DNA of 60,576 bases from Acidimicrobiia bacterium (GTDB lineage Bacteria > Actinomycetota > Acidimicrobiia > IMCC26256 > PALSA-610). The notes beneath the pieces are model-generated. The model was not told the DNA's origin. It saw nothing but the letters and a program-made list of their open reading frames with translations, and made no database searches. The translations under genes were made by a program, and so were the position numbers. This document shows positions 17,386 through 25,524 of this stretch, in pieces; position 1 is the stretch's first letter; the number at the start of each line of letters is the position of its first letter. The stretch is taken from NCBI GenBank assembly GCA_017882905.1, contig JADGOO010000077.1, forward strand, positions 1-60,576, given 5' to 3'.

Positions 17386-18099
17386 GTGACCGAGCTGCTC
17401 TACCTGCGCGATGCATACCTGCGCGAGTTCGATGCCGAGGTGATCGCACTCGACGACGCCGGGCATCGCGTGGCCCTCGATCGCAGCGCGTTCTACCCGA
17501 CGGGTGGCGGCCAGCCCCACGACACCGGCACGCTCGGCAGCGCGCCGGTGCTCGACGTGGTGAAGGCCGACGAGCTGGTGTGGCACGTGCTCGACCCCGC
17601 GGCACCGCTCCCCGCGGTGGGCGCCAGGGTGCACGGCACGGTCGAATGGGAGCGCCGGCACCGGCTGATGCGCACGCACTCGGCGATGCACGTGCTCTGT
17701 GGCGTGATCTGGAACGAGTGGGGACGGGCGGTCACGGGCGGCAACATGGAGCCGCTCGAGGCACGCATGGACTTCGAGTTCGATCCGCTGCCGGCCGACT
17801 TCGCGGCCACGGTCGCGGCCCGCGTGAACGACGAGATCGCCGCCGATCGCCCGATCGAGGTGTCGTTCCTCGACCGCGACACGGCCATCCTCGACGATGC
17901 CCTCATCCGCACCAAGGTCAACCTCGTGCCCGCCTCCGTGCGCGAAGTTCGCGTCGTCGACATCGTCGGCCTCGACAAGCAGGCCGACGGCGGCACCCAC
18001 GTGCACTCCACGGCCGAGATCGGACGCTTCGAGGTCGTCAAGACGGAGAGCAAGGGCAAGGGCAACAAGCGCCTGCGCATCCGCGTCCTCGACGCGTGA
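17386..18099 (+). CDS. alaX: Alanyl-tRNA editing protein AlaX
   Basis: A 237-residue stand-alone editing domain related to the C-terminal half of AlaRS. It would hydrolyse Ser- or Gly-tRNA(Ala). The N-terminal half has SAFYPTGGGQPHDTG, and the zinc motif HSAMH (in RTHSAMHVLCG) is intact. The second zinc motif is normally CxGTHV but reads ADGGTHVHST here, so the expected Cys ligand is replaced by Asp. The GTG start has no strong ribosome binding site. The stop overlaps a seven-residue mini-ORF. Confidence 0.87.
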   Translation: MTELLYLRDAYLREFDAEVIALDDAGHRVALDRSAFYPTGGGQPHDTGTLGSAPVLDVVKADELVWHVLDPAAPLPAVGARVHGTVEWERRHRLMRTHSAMHVLCGVIWNEWGRAVTGGNMEPLEARMDFEFDPLPADFAATVAARVNDEIAADRPIEVSFLDRDTAILDDALIRTKVNLVPASVREVRVVDIVGLDKQADGGTHVHSTAEIGRFEVVKTESKGKGNKRLRIRVLDA

Positions 18100-18122
18100 T
18101 GCCTGCGACGGCTCCGCGATGA
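18099..18122 (+). other. Seven-codon mini-ORF bridging alaX and the next gene
   Basis: ATG at 18099 overlaps the alaX TGA (18097-18099), encodes MPATAPR and ends at TGA 18120-18122, which overlaps the next ATG at 18119. It could pass ribosomes from alaX to the downstream gene or be chance. Confidence 0.35.
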
Positions 18123-18760
18123 CCGCAACGCCGGTGCTCGCGGAGCTGCTGGGCAGCGATGGCGTGCGCGAGGTGTGCGAGCTGCGTGATGCGCACATCG
18201 GCTTCCTCGCGCTGCACGGTGGGCTGGAAGCGACCACGTTCGAGATCGCGGCGGCAGCCGCCGACGCGATCGGCGCGTCGCTGTACGCAGTGGTGCAACC
18301 GCCCGATCTGCGCTGGCACGTACCGTCGCACCGTTACGCACGAACCGACTCGCGGGCGCTCGACGCGTTCTGCGATCACGTGCAGCTGGCGGTGTCGATC
18401 CACGGTTACGGCGGGATCCGCGAATCCGACAATCGTTGGACCACGGCGGTTCTCGGCGGATCGAACCGCGCCGCCGCGCAACGTCTCGCGGCGCGGCTGC
18501 GCGGCGCGTTGCCCGACTACGAGTGGATCGCCGAGCTCGACGACATCCCGACGGCGTACCGGGGGCTGCATCCGTCGAACCCGGTGAACTGCACCCGCGC
18601 GGGCGGCGTGCAGATCGAGCTTCCGCCGCGCGTGCGGGGCAACAGCCCGGTGTGGTCCGACGCGCCGCGCGACGCACGAGGATTCGTGGCGCACACGTCG
18701 ACGCTCGTGGCCACGCTCGCCGCCGCGGTCGACGCCATCGACCCCGGCGCCGCTGTGTGA
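18119..18760 (+). CDS. Poly-gamma-glutamate hydrolase-like protein
   Basis: A 213-residue protein resembling the zinc-dependent poly-gamma-glutamate hydrolase family (also annotated as phage-related replication protein YjqB/YmaC). Support comes from the blocks AHIGFLALHGGLEATTFEIA, VQLAVSIHGYGG, VLGGSNRAAAQRLAARLRGALPDYEW and NPVNCTRAGGVQIELPPRVRG. HGG...E and HGY are likely zinc and catalytic residues. There is no signal peptide. The likely role is breakage of a gamma-glutamyl polymer or peptide bond. It is translationally linked to alaX by the mini-ORF. Confidence 0.7.
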   Translation: MTATPVLAELLGSDGVREVCELRDAHIGFLALHGGLEATTFEIAAAAADAIGASLYAVVQPPDLRWHVPSHRYARTDSRALDAFCDHVQLAVSIHGYGGIRESDNRWTTAVLGGSNRAAAQRLAARLRGALPDYEWIAELDDIPTAYRGLHPSNPVNCTRAGGVQIELPPRVRGNSPVWSDAPRDARGFVAHTSTLVATLAAAVDAIDPGAAV

Positions 18761-18766
18761 GGCTCT

Positions 18767-19516
18767 TCAGTCGAGGTGCGCGGTGTCGTTGTAACGGCGC
18801 AGCACGATGCGTTCGAACGGCCCGTCGGTGCGCTCGATCGTCTCGACCACGATCTCGGAGATCGAGGCATTGTCGGCGCCGCCGAACGCGAAGCCCCGTG
18901 ACCCGGTCGCGGCGCAGAGCAACTGGCCGATCACGCCACCGTGGGTCACGGCTACGACCCGGCCTCCGGGGTGGCGCGCCGCGATGCGTTGGATGGCCGC
19001 GAGGGTGCGCCGCGCGAACTCGTCCTGTGGCTCGGCGCCGGGGATCACGTCCCAGCGCTCGTCGGTGAAGAGCTGCGCGAACAGCGGGTCGCTGGCCGCG
19101 GCGCGCACGCGCAACACGCCACCTTCCCATTCGCCGAGGAACACCTCGCGCAAGTCGGGCTCCACCTCGGGCGTGATGCCGAGCGCCGCGGCGAGGGGAG
19201 CGGCCGTTTGGTGCGTGCGCTGGAGTGTGGTCACGTAGATCGCGTCGATGCGCTCGTGGCGCAGGCGGGCCGCCACCCGCTCGGCCTGTTGACGGCCATG
19301 CGTGTGCAGCTCCGGGTCGCCGTGCCCGTCGACGAGCGGGAACGGACGGTCGGGGTGGGCGGGCGCCGATTCGCCGTGCCGGACGAGCAGGATCGTCGTG
19401 GCCGAGGGCGGTGCCACGTAGCGATGCTGGCGGAAGCCTTCGGGCTCGGCCGTGCTCGTCGGTGCGGTCGGTATTGCGGGCTGGGCGCCACTCGGGGAAG
19501 GGTGAGTCTCGGTCAT
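18767..19516 (-). CDS. Histidine phosphatase (phosphoglycerate-mutase-like)
   Basis: A 249-residue protein. The catalytic phospho-His motif is ILLVRHGESAPA, followed by GRQQAERVAARL, TTLQRTHQTAAPLA (second Arg), the acidic VFLGEWEGG and the second His in VAVTHGGVIGQLL. This is the broad phosphatase branch, not a mutase. The 35 residues before the motif are Pro/Thr-rich and probably disordered. It starts back to back with the thioesterase gene, and the two share an interleaved promoter. Confidence 0.88.
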   Translation of the reverse strand: MTETHPSPSGAQPAIPTAPTSTAEPEGFRQHRYVAPPSATTILLVRHGESAPAHPDRPFPLVDGHGDPELHTHGRQQAERVAARLRHERIDAIYVTTLQRTHQTAAPLAAALGITPEVEPDLREVFLGEWEGGVLRVRAAASDPLFAQLFTDERWDVIPGAEPQDEFARRTLAAIQRIAARHPGGRVVAVTHGGVIGQLLCAATGSRGFAFGGADNASISEIVVETIERTDGPFERIVLRRYNDTAHLD

Positions 19517-19526
19517 CCGGAGCGCC

Positions 19527-19532
19527 ACGGTA
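19527..19532 (-). promoter_or_regulatory. -10 box TACCGT (minus), interleaved with the plus-strand box
   Basis: Serves the histidine phosphatase, 10 bases from its ATG at 19516. It shares the TA at 19531-19532 with the plus-strand box TACGGT. Confidence 0.45.
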
Positions 19533-19536
19533 CGGT
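19531..19536 (+). promoter_or_regulatory. -10 box TACGGT of a leaderless promoter
   Basis: Ends 6 bases before the GTG at 19543. Confidence 0.55.
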
Positions 19537-19542
19537 GCGCGC

Positions 19543-20313
19543 GTGCAGTCGTACGACTTCGTGCCGCCGCCGCTGCATGGCCGCGTGTTCGATGCGCCGC
19601 CCGGCAAGGTTCGCCTCGGCGATGCGACGCGCGGCGGCCGTCTTCGCCTCGATGCGTTGGTGCGCTACCTCCAGGACGCTGCCACCGATGACGCCGACCA
19701 GGCGCTCGGTCTGCCCGACGACGGCGCGCCCCGTGCGTGGATCGTCCGGCGCCTCGCGCTCGAGGTGGGCGAGCTGCCCCGATACCGTGAACCGTTCGTC
19801 ATTCGCACCTGGTGCAGCGGGATCGGGCCGCGCTGGGCCGAGCGGCGCAGCGATCTCCTCGTCGACGGCAAGGTCCGGGTGCAGGCCGCGGCCATCTGGG
19901 TGCACATCGACACGATCACGGGCCGGCCCGTGGCGCTCCCCGTCGGCTTCGAGGCCGTGTACGGCGAGGCGGCCGGCGACCGCGAGGCCTCGCAACGGCT
20001 GCGGCTCCCCGGGCCCTCGTCGTCGGCCACGGCAAGCGGCGCGGCGCCTGTGCCGTGGCCGGTGCGAGCCACCGACTTCGACGTGCTCGGTCACGTGAAC
20101 AACGCGGCCTACCTGCACGCGCTCGAAGAGGTGCTCGCGGCGCGCACGAGCCGCCACGCGCGGATCCATCAGGTGGAGGTTGAGTGGCGGGCGGGCATCG
20201 AGCTCGGCGACCGGCTCGAGCTGGCCGCGGCCGACACCGGCCCCGAGCTGCGGGTGTGGCTCCTCGCCGACAACGAGGTGCGAGCCGCGCTGTTCGCCGG
20301 GTTGCGCCACTAG
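19543..20313 (+). CDS. Double hot-dog acyl-ACP/acyl-CoA thioesterase
   Basis: A 256-residue tandem hot-dog protein of the FatA/FatB-like family. The first half has LDALVRYLQDAATDDADQAL and AWIVRRLALEVGELPRY. The second half has the catalytic-type segment DFDVLGHVNNAAYLHALEEVL, closer to the 4-hydroxybenzoyl-CoA thioesterase D-x-x-G-H-V-N-N pattern than to plant FatA, whose Asn in DxNxH is Leu here. It releases a free acid from an acyl carrier or CoA. The GTG start is fixed by the TACGGT box. Confidence 0.82.
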   Translation: MQSYDFVPPPLHGRVFDAPPGKVRLGDATRGGRLRLDALVRYLQDAATDDADQALGLPDDGAPRAWIVRRLALEVGELPRYREPFVIRTWCSGIGPRWAERRSDLLVDGKVRVQAAAIWVHIDTITGRPVALPVGFEAVYGEAAGDREASQRLRLPGPSSSATASGAAPVPWPVRATDFDVLGHVNNAAYLHALEEVLAARTSRHARIHQVEVEWRAGIELGDRLELAAADTGPELRVWLLADNEVRAALFAGLRH

Positions 20314-20316
20314 CGT
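20311..20316 (+). promoter_or_regulatory. -10 box TAGCGT of a leaderless promoter
   Basis: The box overlaps the thioesterase stop codon and ends 8 bases before the ATG at 20325. Confidence 0.55.
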
Positions 20317-20324
20317 CACGTCCG

Positions 20325-22316
20325 ATGGCGCCGGTGCAGCTCAGCGCAGCCGAGGCGAGAGTCCTCGGATGTCTCATCGAGAAGTCGCTCACCACGCCCG
20401 ACGCGTATCCGCTGTCGCTCAACTCGTTGCGCCTCGCATGCAACCAGACCACCAATCGCGATCCGGTCGTGAGCTACGACGAAGCGACGGTCGACGCGGC
20501 CCTCGACGGGCTGCGGGCCCACCAGCTCGCGGCGCGCGGCAAGACCTATGGCGAGCGCGCGATCAAGCACCGCCATCTGGTCGACGACGGTCTCAACGTC
20601 GATGCCGCGGAGCGCGCGCTGCTGTGTGTGCTGATGCTCCGCGGCCCACAGACCTCCGGTGAGCTCAAGACCCGTGCCGAGCGTCTCCACTCCTTCGCCG
20701 CGCTCGCCGACGTGGAGGACACGCTCGACCGTCTCGCAACCCGCGAGTTCGCGGTGCGTCTCGACCGCCGGCCCGGTCAGAAAGAGAGCCGTTGGCTCGA
20801 GCTCCTGTCGGTGCCCGGCGCCGGCAGCGAAGCCGCGCCGGCGCCCGACCGCGCGCCGGCGCCGGTCGACAGCGCACACGGTGAGCATGGCGAACATGGC
20901 GCTCCGGCCGGCCACGCCGGCCTGCTGGGCGCGGCGGCCGGACCGCAGACGCTCGAGATCACGAACCCGGCCACCGGCGCACTGCTCCGCGAAGTGGCCG
21001 TCGACGACGAGACCGAGATCGAAGCCAAGCTGCGCCGTGCGCGCGCCGCGCAGGCGCGCTGGGCGGCACTTCCCTACGAACGGCGCGCGGCCGCGCTGCT
21101 CGCGTGGCGTGACCAGCTCGGCGCCGACATCGAGGAGTGCGCGCGCATCACCGCGGAAGAGACCGGCAAGACGATCGGCGCGGCGCGCAACGAGATCCGA
21201 GCCGTACAGGACCGGATCACCTGGTTCGTGGCGCACGCTCCCGCGGTGCTCGCGCCGCGCACCGCCACGCAGTCCGACGCGATAGAAGAGCGCATCACCT
21301 ACGAGCCGCGTGGTGTGGTCGCGCACATCAGTGCGTGGAACTACCCCTACTTCGTCGGGCTCAACTCGATCGTGCCGGCATTGGCGTGCGGCAACGCGGT
21401 GCTCTACAAGCCGTCGGAGCTGGCCACGCTCACGGGGTTGCAGCTCGTGGATCTCGCGCATCGGTCGGGTGTGCCGGTCGATGTGCTGCAGACCATTGTC
21501 GGTTCAGGCCCCACAGGCGCCGCGCTCGTGTCGAGCGGCGTCGACCTCGTGTGCTTCACGGGGTCGGTGGCGACCGGCCGGCGGGTTGCCGTGAGCGCGG
21601 CGGAGCATCTCATCCCCGTGCAGCTCGAGCTCGGCGGCAAAGACGCCGCGTACGTGTGCGATGACGTCGATGTCGACGCGGCGGCCGAGGCGGTCGCGGA
21701 GGGCGCGTTCTACCACGGCGGTCAGTCGTGTTGTGCGGTGGAGCGCGTGTATGTACACCAGGCGATCTGGGAGCGGTTCGTGACCTCGTTCGTTGCCGCG
21801 GCGACGCACTGGGCGCCGGGTGATCCCCTCGACGCGGCGAGTGCGAATGGCGTGCTCGCGCGTGCGCAGCAGCCGGAGCTGTTGCAGGAGCAGGTCGACG
21901 ACGCCATCGCGAAGGGCGCGCGCGTGCTCCTCGGCGGCATGTGCGAGCCCGGCGCGGCGAGCTACCCGCCGACCGTGCTCGTCGACGTGGATCACAGCAT
22001 GACCGTGATGCGCGACGAGTCGTTCGGGCCGGTGATCGGTCTCATGCGGGTGCGGGACGACGACGAAGCGCTCGCCCTCGTCGACGACTCGAGCTACGGG
22101 CTCACCGCGGCGATCTTCAGCCGCGACCGCGAACGCGCCGAGGCGTTCCTCGCCCGGTGCGACACCGGAACCGTCTACTGGAACGCGTCGGATCGCACGA
22201 GCGTGACGGTGCCGTGGAGCGGTCGGCGCGCGTCCGGTCTCGGGGTCTCGATGGGCGAAGCCGGCATCGCCTCATTCGTGCGGCCCAAGGCCTGGCATCT
22301 GCGCCCCAGCTCCTGA
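20325..22316 (+). CDS. YceH (DUF480) - aldehyde dehydrogenase fusion
   Basis: One uninterrupted frame of 663 codons joins two families normally found apart. Residues 1-165 are a full YceH/DUF480 double winged helix (QLSAAEARVLGCLIEKSLTT, YPLSLNSLRLACNQTTNRDP, VLMLRGPQTSGELKTRAERL). A flexible linker (about 166-208, with HGEHGEHG) leads to a complete NAD(P)-dependent aldehyde dehydrogenase (209-663). That domain has Asn339 (SAWNYPY), the Rossmann loop FTGSVATGRR, Glu435 in LELGGK and catalytic Cys469 in GGQSCC. The closing PWSGRRASGLGVSMG and SFVRPKAW fit the semialdehyde-dehydrogenase type. No stop or start-like break lies at the junction. The ALDH substrate is unknown. The start is set by the leaderless promoter. 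Confidence 0.9.
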   Translation: MAPVQLSAAEARVLGCLIEKSLTTPDAYPLSLNSLRLACNQTTNRDPVVSYDEATVDAALDGLRAHQLAARGKTYGERAIKHRHLVDDGLNVDAAERALLCVLMLRGPQTSGELKTRAERLHSFAALADVEDTLDRLATREFAVRLDRRPGQKESRWLELLSVPGAGSEAAPAPDRAPAPVDSAHGEHGEHGAPAGHAGLLGAAAGPQTLEITNPATGALLREVAVDDETEIEAKLRRARAAQARWAALPYERRAAALLAWRDQLGADIEECARITAEETGKTIGAARNEIRAVQDRITWFVAHAPAVLAPRTATQSDAIEERITYEPRGVVAHISAWNYPYFVGLNSIVPALACGNAVLYKPSELATLTGLQLVDLAHRSGVPVDVLQTIVGSGPTGAALVSSGVDLVCFTGSVATGRRVAVSAAEHLIPVQLELGGKDAAYVCDDVDVDAAAEAVAEGAFYHGGQSCCAVERVYVHQAIWERFVTSFVAAATHWAPGDPLDAASANGVLARAQQPELLQEQVDDAIAKGARVLLGGMCEPGAASYPPTVLVDVDHSMTVMRDESFGPVIGLMRVRDDDEALALVDDSSYGLTAAIFSRDRERAEAFLARCDTGTVYWNASDRTSVTVPWSGRRASGLGVSMGEAGIASFVRPKAWHLRPSS

Positions 22317-23813
22317 TCACTTGCCCCAGCCGTCCCACAAGACTCGGGTGGCGCCGTAGGGGTCGTCGAGGAGCGTCCACTCGACGTCGATCCGCATCGT
22401 GGCCCGCCGTGTCGTGTCGTACGCGGGCCATGCAGGGATGTCGGCGTGCTGCGGGGAGCCGGTGCGGGCGAACGCGATCCACGCAGCGTGCATCCGGCTC
22501 GCGATCGCGGCCCGCTCGCCACCGTCGCCGGTGAACATGGCGACGCCGGGTTGGTCGAGGTTGTCGAACACGAACGGGATCTCGAGCGCGTGGCACGACT
22601 TGAGCACACCACCGAACGCGGGCGTGGGCCACGTGAAGAGGTACACGAACGCCGGTGCGTGCGCGAGCTGTGCCTCCACGAGGCGCAACCCGGGGATGCG
22701 GAACACCGCATCGCTCGACAGCGCCGTCCAGATCTCAGGGCCTGACGCGCCTGGCATCGCGTTGCGGTAGCCGTCGAACATGCCGTGCGCGGCGTCGCCG
22801 TACCAGTTGCTCGCGCGGGCGATGATGCCGGCGTCGTCGATCGTGGCGAGCGCAGGATCGATGATGTTGAACAAGGTCATCTCGTCGAGGTTCGTGCCAC
22901 ACAACACGGCGATGCCCGCCGCGCTGCCGTCACGGATCGCGTCCATCGGCGGCTGCGGCAGCACCACACCGTCGTGCACGGGCGCGAACGGCAGTGTGGT
23001 GCCCGATGTCTCGAAGCCGAGCACCGCGGCGGCGGCGACCACGTCGTCGGCCGACTTTGCGTACAGGGCTTCTAGGTCGTTGGGGGCGACGCCGAGCGTG
23101 TCGACGATGCGGGCGGCCTTGGCGGCGGCGTCGGCCGGCTCGAGCCCCCACATCGCGGCGCCGCTCTCGAGGATCGCCTTGTGGAACAAGCCGTGCGCGC
23201 CCGGCGTGCCGAGCAACGTGCCCACACTGCCGGCACCGGCCGACTCGCCGAAGATCGTGATGTCGTTCGGGTCGCCGCCGAACGCGGCGATGGAATCGCG
23301 CACCCATTCGAGCGCGGCGATCTGATCGAGCAGCCCGAGATTGCCGCTCGCCGCGAACTCCTCGCCGAACATCTCGCCGAGGTACAAGAATCCGAGCGGC
23401 CCGAGGCGGTAGTTGATGGTGACGAGCACGACGTCGCCGTGCGTGGCGAAGTTGGCGCCGTCGTACCAGGGCGTGGCGCCCGAACCGAACTGGAACGCGC
23501 CGCCGTGGATCCACACCATCACGGGCCGGCGCCCGTCGAGGCCGGGTGTCCACACGTTGAGCACGAGCGCGCCCTCGTCCTTGACCGTGGTGGCGCTGCC
23601 CATCATCTGCTCGAGGATCATGTCGGCCTGGGCGATGTAGGGCGCCGGGGTGGTGCAATCGCGGACGCCGTCCCAGGCGACCTCTCGCACGGGCGGGTGC
23701 CAGCGGCGACGGCCGACCGGCGGGGCGGCGAACGGGATGTTCCGGAAGATGGAGCAGCCGGGCGCTTCGAGGCCCTCGACCTTGCCGCTGCGGGTGTCCA
23801 CGATCGGTGCCAC
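22317..23813 (-). CDS. Type-B carboxylesterase
   Basis: A 498-residue alpha/beta-hydrolase of the carboxylesterase/cholinesterase family. The oxyanion loop is VMVWIHGGAFQFGSG, and the nucleophile Ser lies in ITIFGESAGAGSVG. GLLDQIAALEWVRDSIAAFGGDP is a family hallmark, and the catalytic His is probably that of LKSCHALEIPFVF. No signal peptide is seen from this start, so it may be cytoplasmic. The frame is open upstream to 23936, overlapping the divergent gene; I chose the GTG at 23813, whose GGGAGG site is rather close. It abuts the ALDH fusion tail to tail (TGATCA). Confidence 0.85.
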   Translation of the reverse strand: MAPIVDTRSGKVEGLEAPGCSIFRNIPFAAPPVGRRRWHPPVREVAWDGVRDCTTPAPYIAQADMILEQMMGSATTVKDEGALVLNVWTPGLDGRRPVMVWIHGGAFQFGSGATPWYDGANFATHGDVVLVTINYRLGPLGFLYLGEMFGEEFAASGNLGLLDQIAALEWVRDSIAAFGGDPNDITIFGESAGAGSVGTLLGTPGAHGLFHKAILESGAAMWGLEPADAAAKAARIVDTLGVAPNDLEALYAKSADDVVAAAAVLGFETSGTTLPFAPVHDGVVLPQPPMDAIRDGSAAGIAVLCGTNLDEMTLFNIIDPALATIDDAGIIARASNWYGDAAHGMFDGYRNAMPGASGPEIWTALSSDAVFRIPGLRLVEAQLAHAPAFVYLFTWPTPAFGGVLKSCHALEIPFVFDNLDQPGVAMFTGDGGERAAIASRMHAAWIAFARTGSPQHADIPAWPAYDTTRRATMRIDVEWTLLDDPYGATRVLWDGWGK

Positions 23814-23892
23814 TGGCCCTCCCGAGCTCGATGTACAGGCCTCGCGAGCGTATTCGTTAACTTCTGCGGCCCGACGTGCCGACACCTCCTCC

Positions 23893-25467
23893 ATGCGCCG
23901 ACGCCTCAGTGCCTTCCTCGCGCTCGCGGTGCTCACGACACTCGTCGGAGCCTCGAGCTCTGGATTCGGGGCTCAGGCCGGGAGCGACCCGGCCAACCAA
24001 CCACCGCCGGCCGCCGACCCGACCCACGTGCCGGGCTACGACCGCGACCCGCTGTCGCTGCTCGGCCCGAGCCGGCTGACCGCGGCGCAGATGGCTGCGT
24101 TCGTGAGCAACGGCCACACGCCGCACATCACGGTGTCGATCGAGCAGCTCGCGCAGATCTACGTGGAGGAGGGCAACGCCCTCGGCGTGCGGGCCGACAT
24201 GGCGTGGGCCCAGTCGATCGTGGAGACCGGCTCCTTCGGGTTCGCCGGCAGCATGGTGCACCCCTCCGACAACAACTTCTCGGGCATCGGTGCGTGCGAC
24301 TCCTGCTCGCACGGCAACCCGTACCCCACCGCGCGCCTCGGCGTTCGGGCCCAGATGCAGCTGCTCCGCGGCTACGCCGACCCGAACCCGCCGCACGGCT
24401 ACGTGATCTACCCGCCGAAGCCGTACCGCGGCAGCGCGCCCACGTGGTGGCAGATGGGCAACGGCCACTGGGCGACCTCGACGCGCTACGCGTCGTCGGT
24501 GATCTCGGTGTACGGCCGCATGCTCGACTTCGCGCACATCAACCTGTCGTACTCGCCGCCGCCCGGTGCCGCGCTCGCCGCGACGAGCATCGTCGACGGG
24601 CCGCCACCGGAGCCGCCGACACTGCCCGGACAGGGGCTGTACCTCGCCGACGTGCAAGGCCAGGTGTACGACGTTGGTGACGCGCGCTTCTGGGGTTCGG
24701 CCTACGACGCCGGCAGTGACGTGGTGCCGACGGCGATCGCGGCGACGCCCACTGCCGACGGCTACTGGCTGTTCCTGACGAACGGCAAGGTCCTCGAGTT
24801 CGGCGCCGCGAACAAGCTCGGAAGCCCGGCAACCCGCGTCGCCGCGGTGGCCGCCGCGCCGCACGGACAGGGCTACTGGACGGTCACGTCGTCGGGTGTC
24901 GTGCAATCGTTCGGTACCGCCGCGCACATCGCGCCAGCGCCCGGCTCGATCCCGGCTGGTGCCCGCATCGTCGGCATCGTGGCCACGCGCACCGGAAGCG
25001 GCTACTGGCTCGTTGATTCGCTCGGTCGGGTCGAGGCGTACGGCGACGCCCGCTTCTTCGGGTCGCTGTCCCACGGCACCGTGCACGACCCGGTGGTCGG
25101 GTTGGCGCCCACGCCCTGGGACGACGGCTACTGGTTGGCGACGTCGTCGTGTCGGGTCGTCGGCTTCGGTGCCGCGAAGGCGACGGGTGGCCTCGCCGAA
25201 GACCTCGCCGACAACACCGACTACGTGAAGTTCCCGACCGCGGCGCAGCGGCGCCTCGTGGGCATCTGGGAAGCCGCGCAGCACCTCGTGATCGCGATCC
25301 GGCCCACGCCCACAGGCGGTGGCTACTGGCTCGTGACTGCCGACGGCCTCGTGATCGGGCGTGGTGACGCCCCTGACTTCGGCCAGGTGCAGCAGACGGG
25401 TGTGCCGGTGCTGGCCGCGACGAGCCGCCTCGACACGGCGTCGCCGTTCCGCCCTCACCGGCCCTGA
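23893..25467 (+). CDS. Secreted glucosaminidase with six-fold propeller-like repeat domain
   Basis: A 524-residue exported protein. A signal peptide (about 1-27) is followed by a linker and a family-73-type glucosaminidase domain (about 82-215). Glu111 in AWAQSIVETGSF matches the catalytic Glu of the LESG motif, followed by NNFSGIGACDSC. After a Pro linker come six repeats of about 40-50 residues: YLADVQGQVYDVGDA, GYWLFLTNGKVLEFGAA, GYWTVTSSGVVQSFGTA, GYWLVDSLGRVEAYGDA, GYWLATSSCRVVGFGAA and GYWLVTADGLVIGRGDA. They read like beta-propeller blades. It probably cuts peptidoglycan glycan strands, with the repeats binding the wall or another protein. Confidence 0.85.
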   Translation: MRRRLSAFLALAVLTTLVGASSSGFGAQAGSDPANQPPPAADPTHVPGYDRDPLSLLGPSRLTAAQMAAFVSNGHTPHITVSIEQLAQIYVEEGNALGVRADMAWAQSIVETGSFGFAGSMVHPSDNNFSGIGACDSCSHGNPYPTARLGVRAQMQLLRGYADPNPPHGYVIYPPKPYRGSAPTWWQMGNGHWATSTRYASSVISVYGRMLDFAHINLSYSPPPGAALAATSIVDGPPPEPPTLPGQGLYLADVQGQVYDVGDARFWGSAYDAGSDVVPTAIAATPTADGYWLFLTNGKVLEFGAANKLGSPATRVAAVAAAPHGQGYWTVTSSGVVQSFGTAAHIAPAPGSIPAGARIVGIVATRTGSGYWLVDSLGRVEAYGDARFFGSLSHGTVHDPVVGLAPTPWDDGYWLATSSCRVVGFGAAKATGGLAEDLADNTDYVKFPTAAQRRLVGIWEAAQHLVIAIRPTPTGGGYWLVTADGLVIGRGDAPDFGQVQQTGVPVLAATSRLDTASPFRPHRP

Positions 25468-25524
25468 CGCGCGGCACCGGCGCCGAAGTGCGTCGGCCGC
25501 GCGTCGGCCGCGAGACTCGGGCGC

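Noticed and set aside
17493-19607. 704-codon open frame on the minus strand
   Set aside because: Antisense to alaX and the hydrolase and out of frame with the histidine phosphatase; Arg/Pro-rich and without motifs.
20800-20960. Frameshift or missed stop between YceH and ALDH
   Set aside because: The frame stays open, codon bias stays high and the linker is a plausible Pro/Ala/His-rich hinge. I see no ATG/GTG with a binding site at the ALDH start, so a true fusion is more likely, though read data would settle it.
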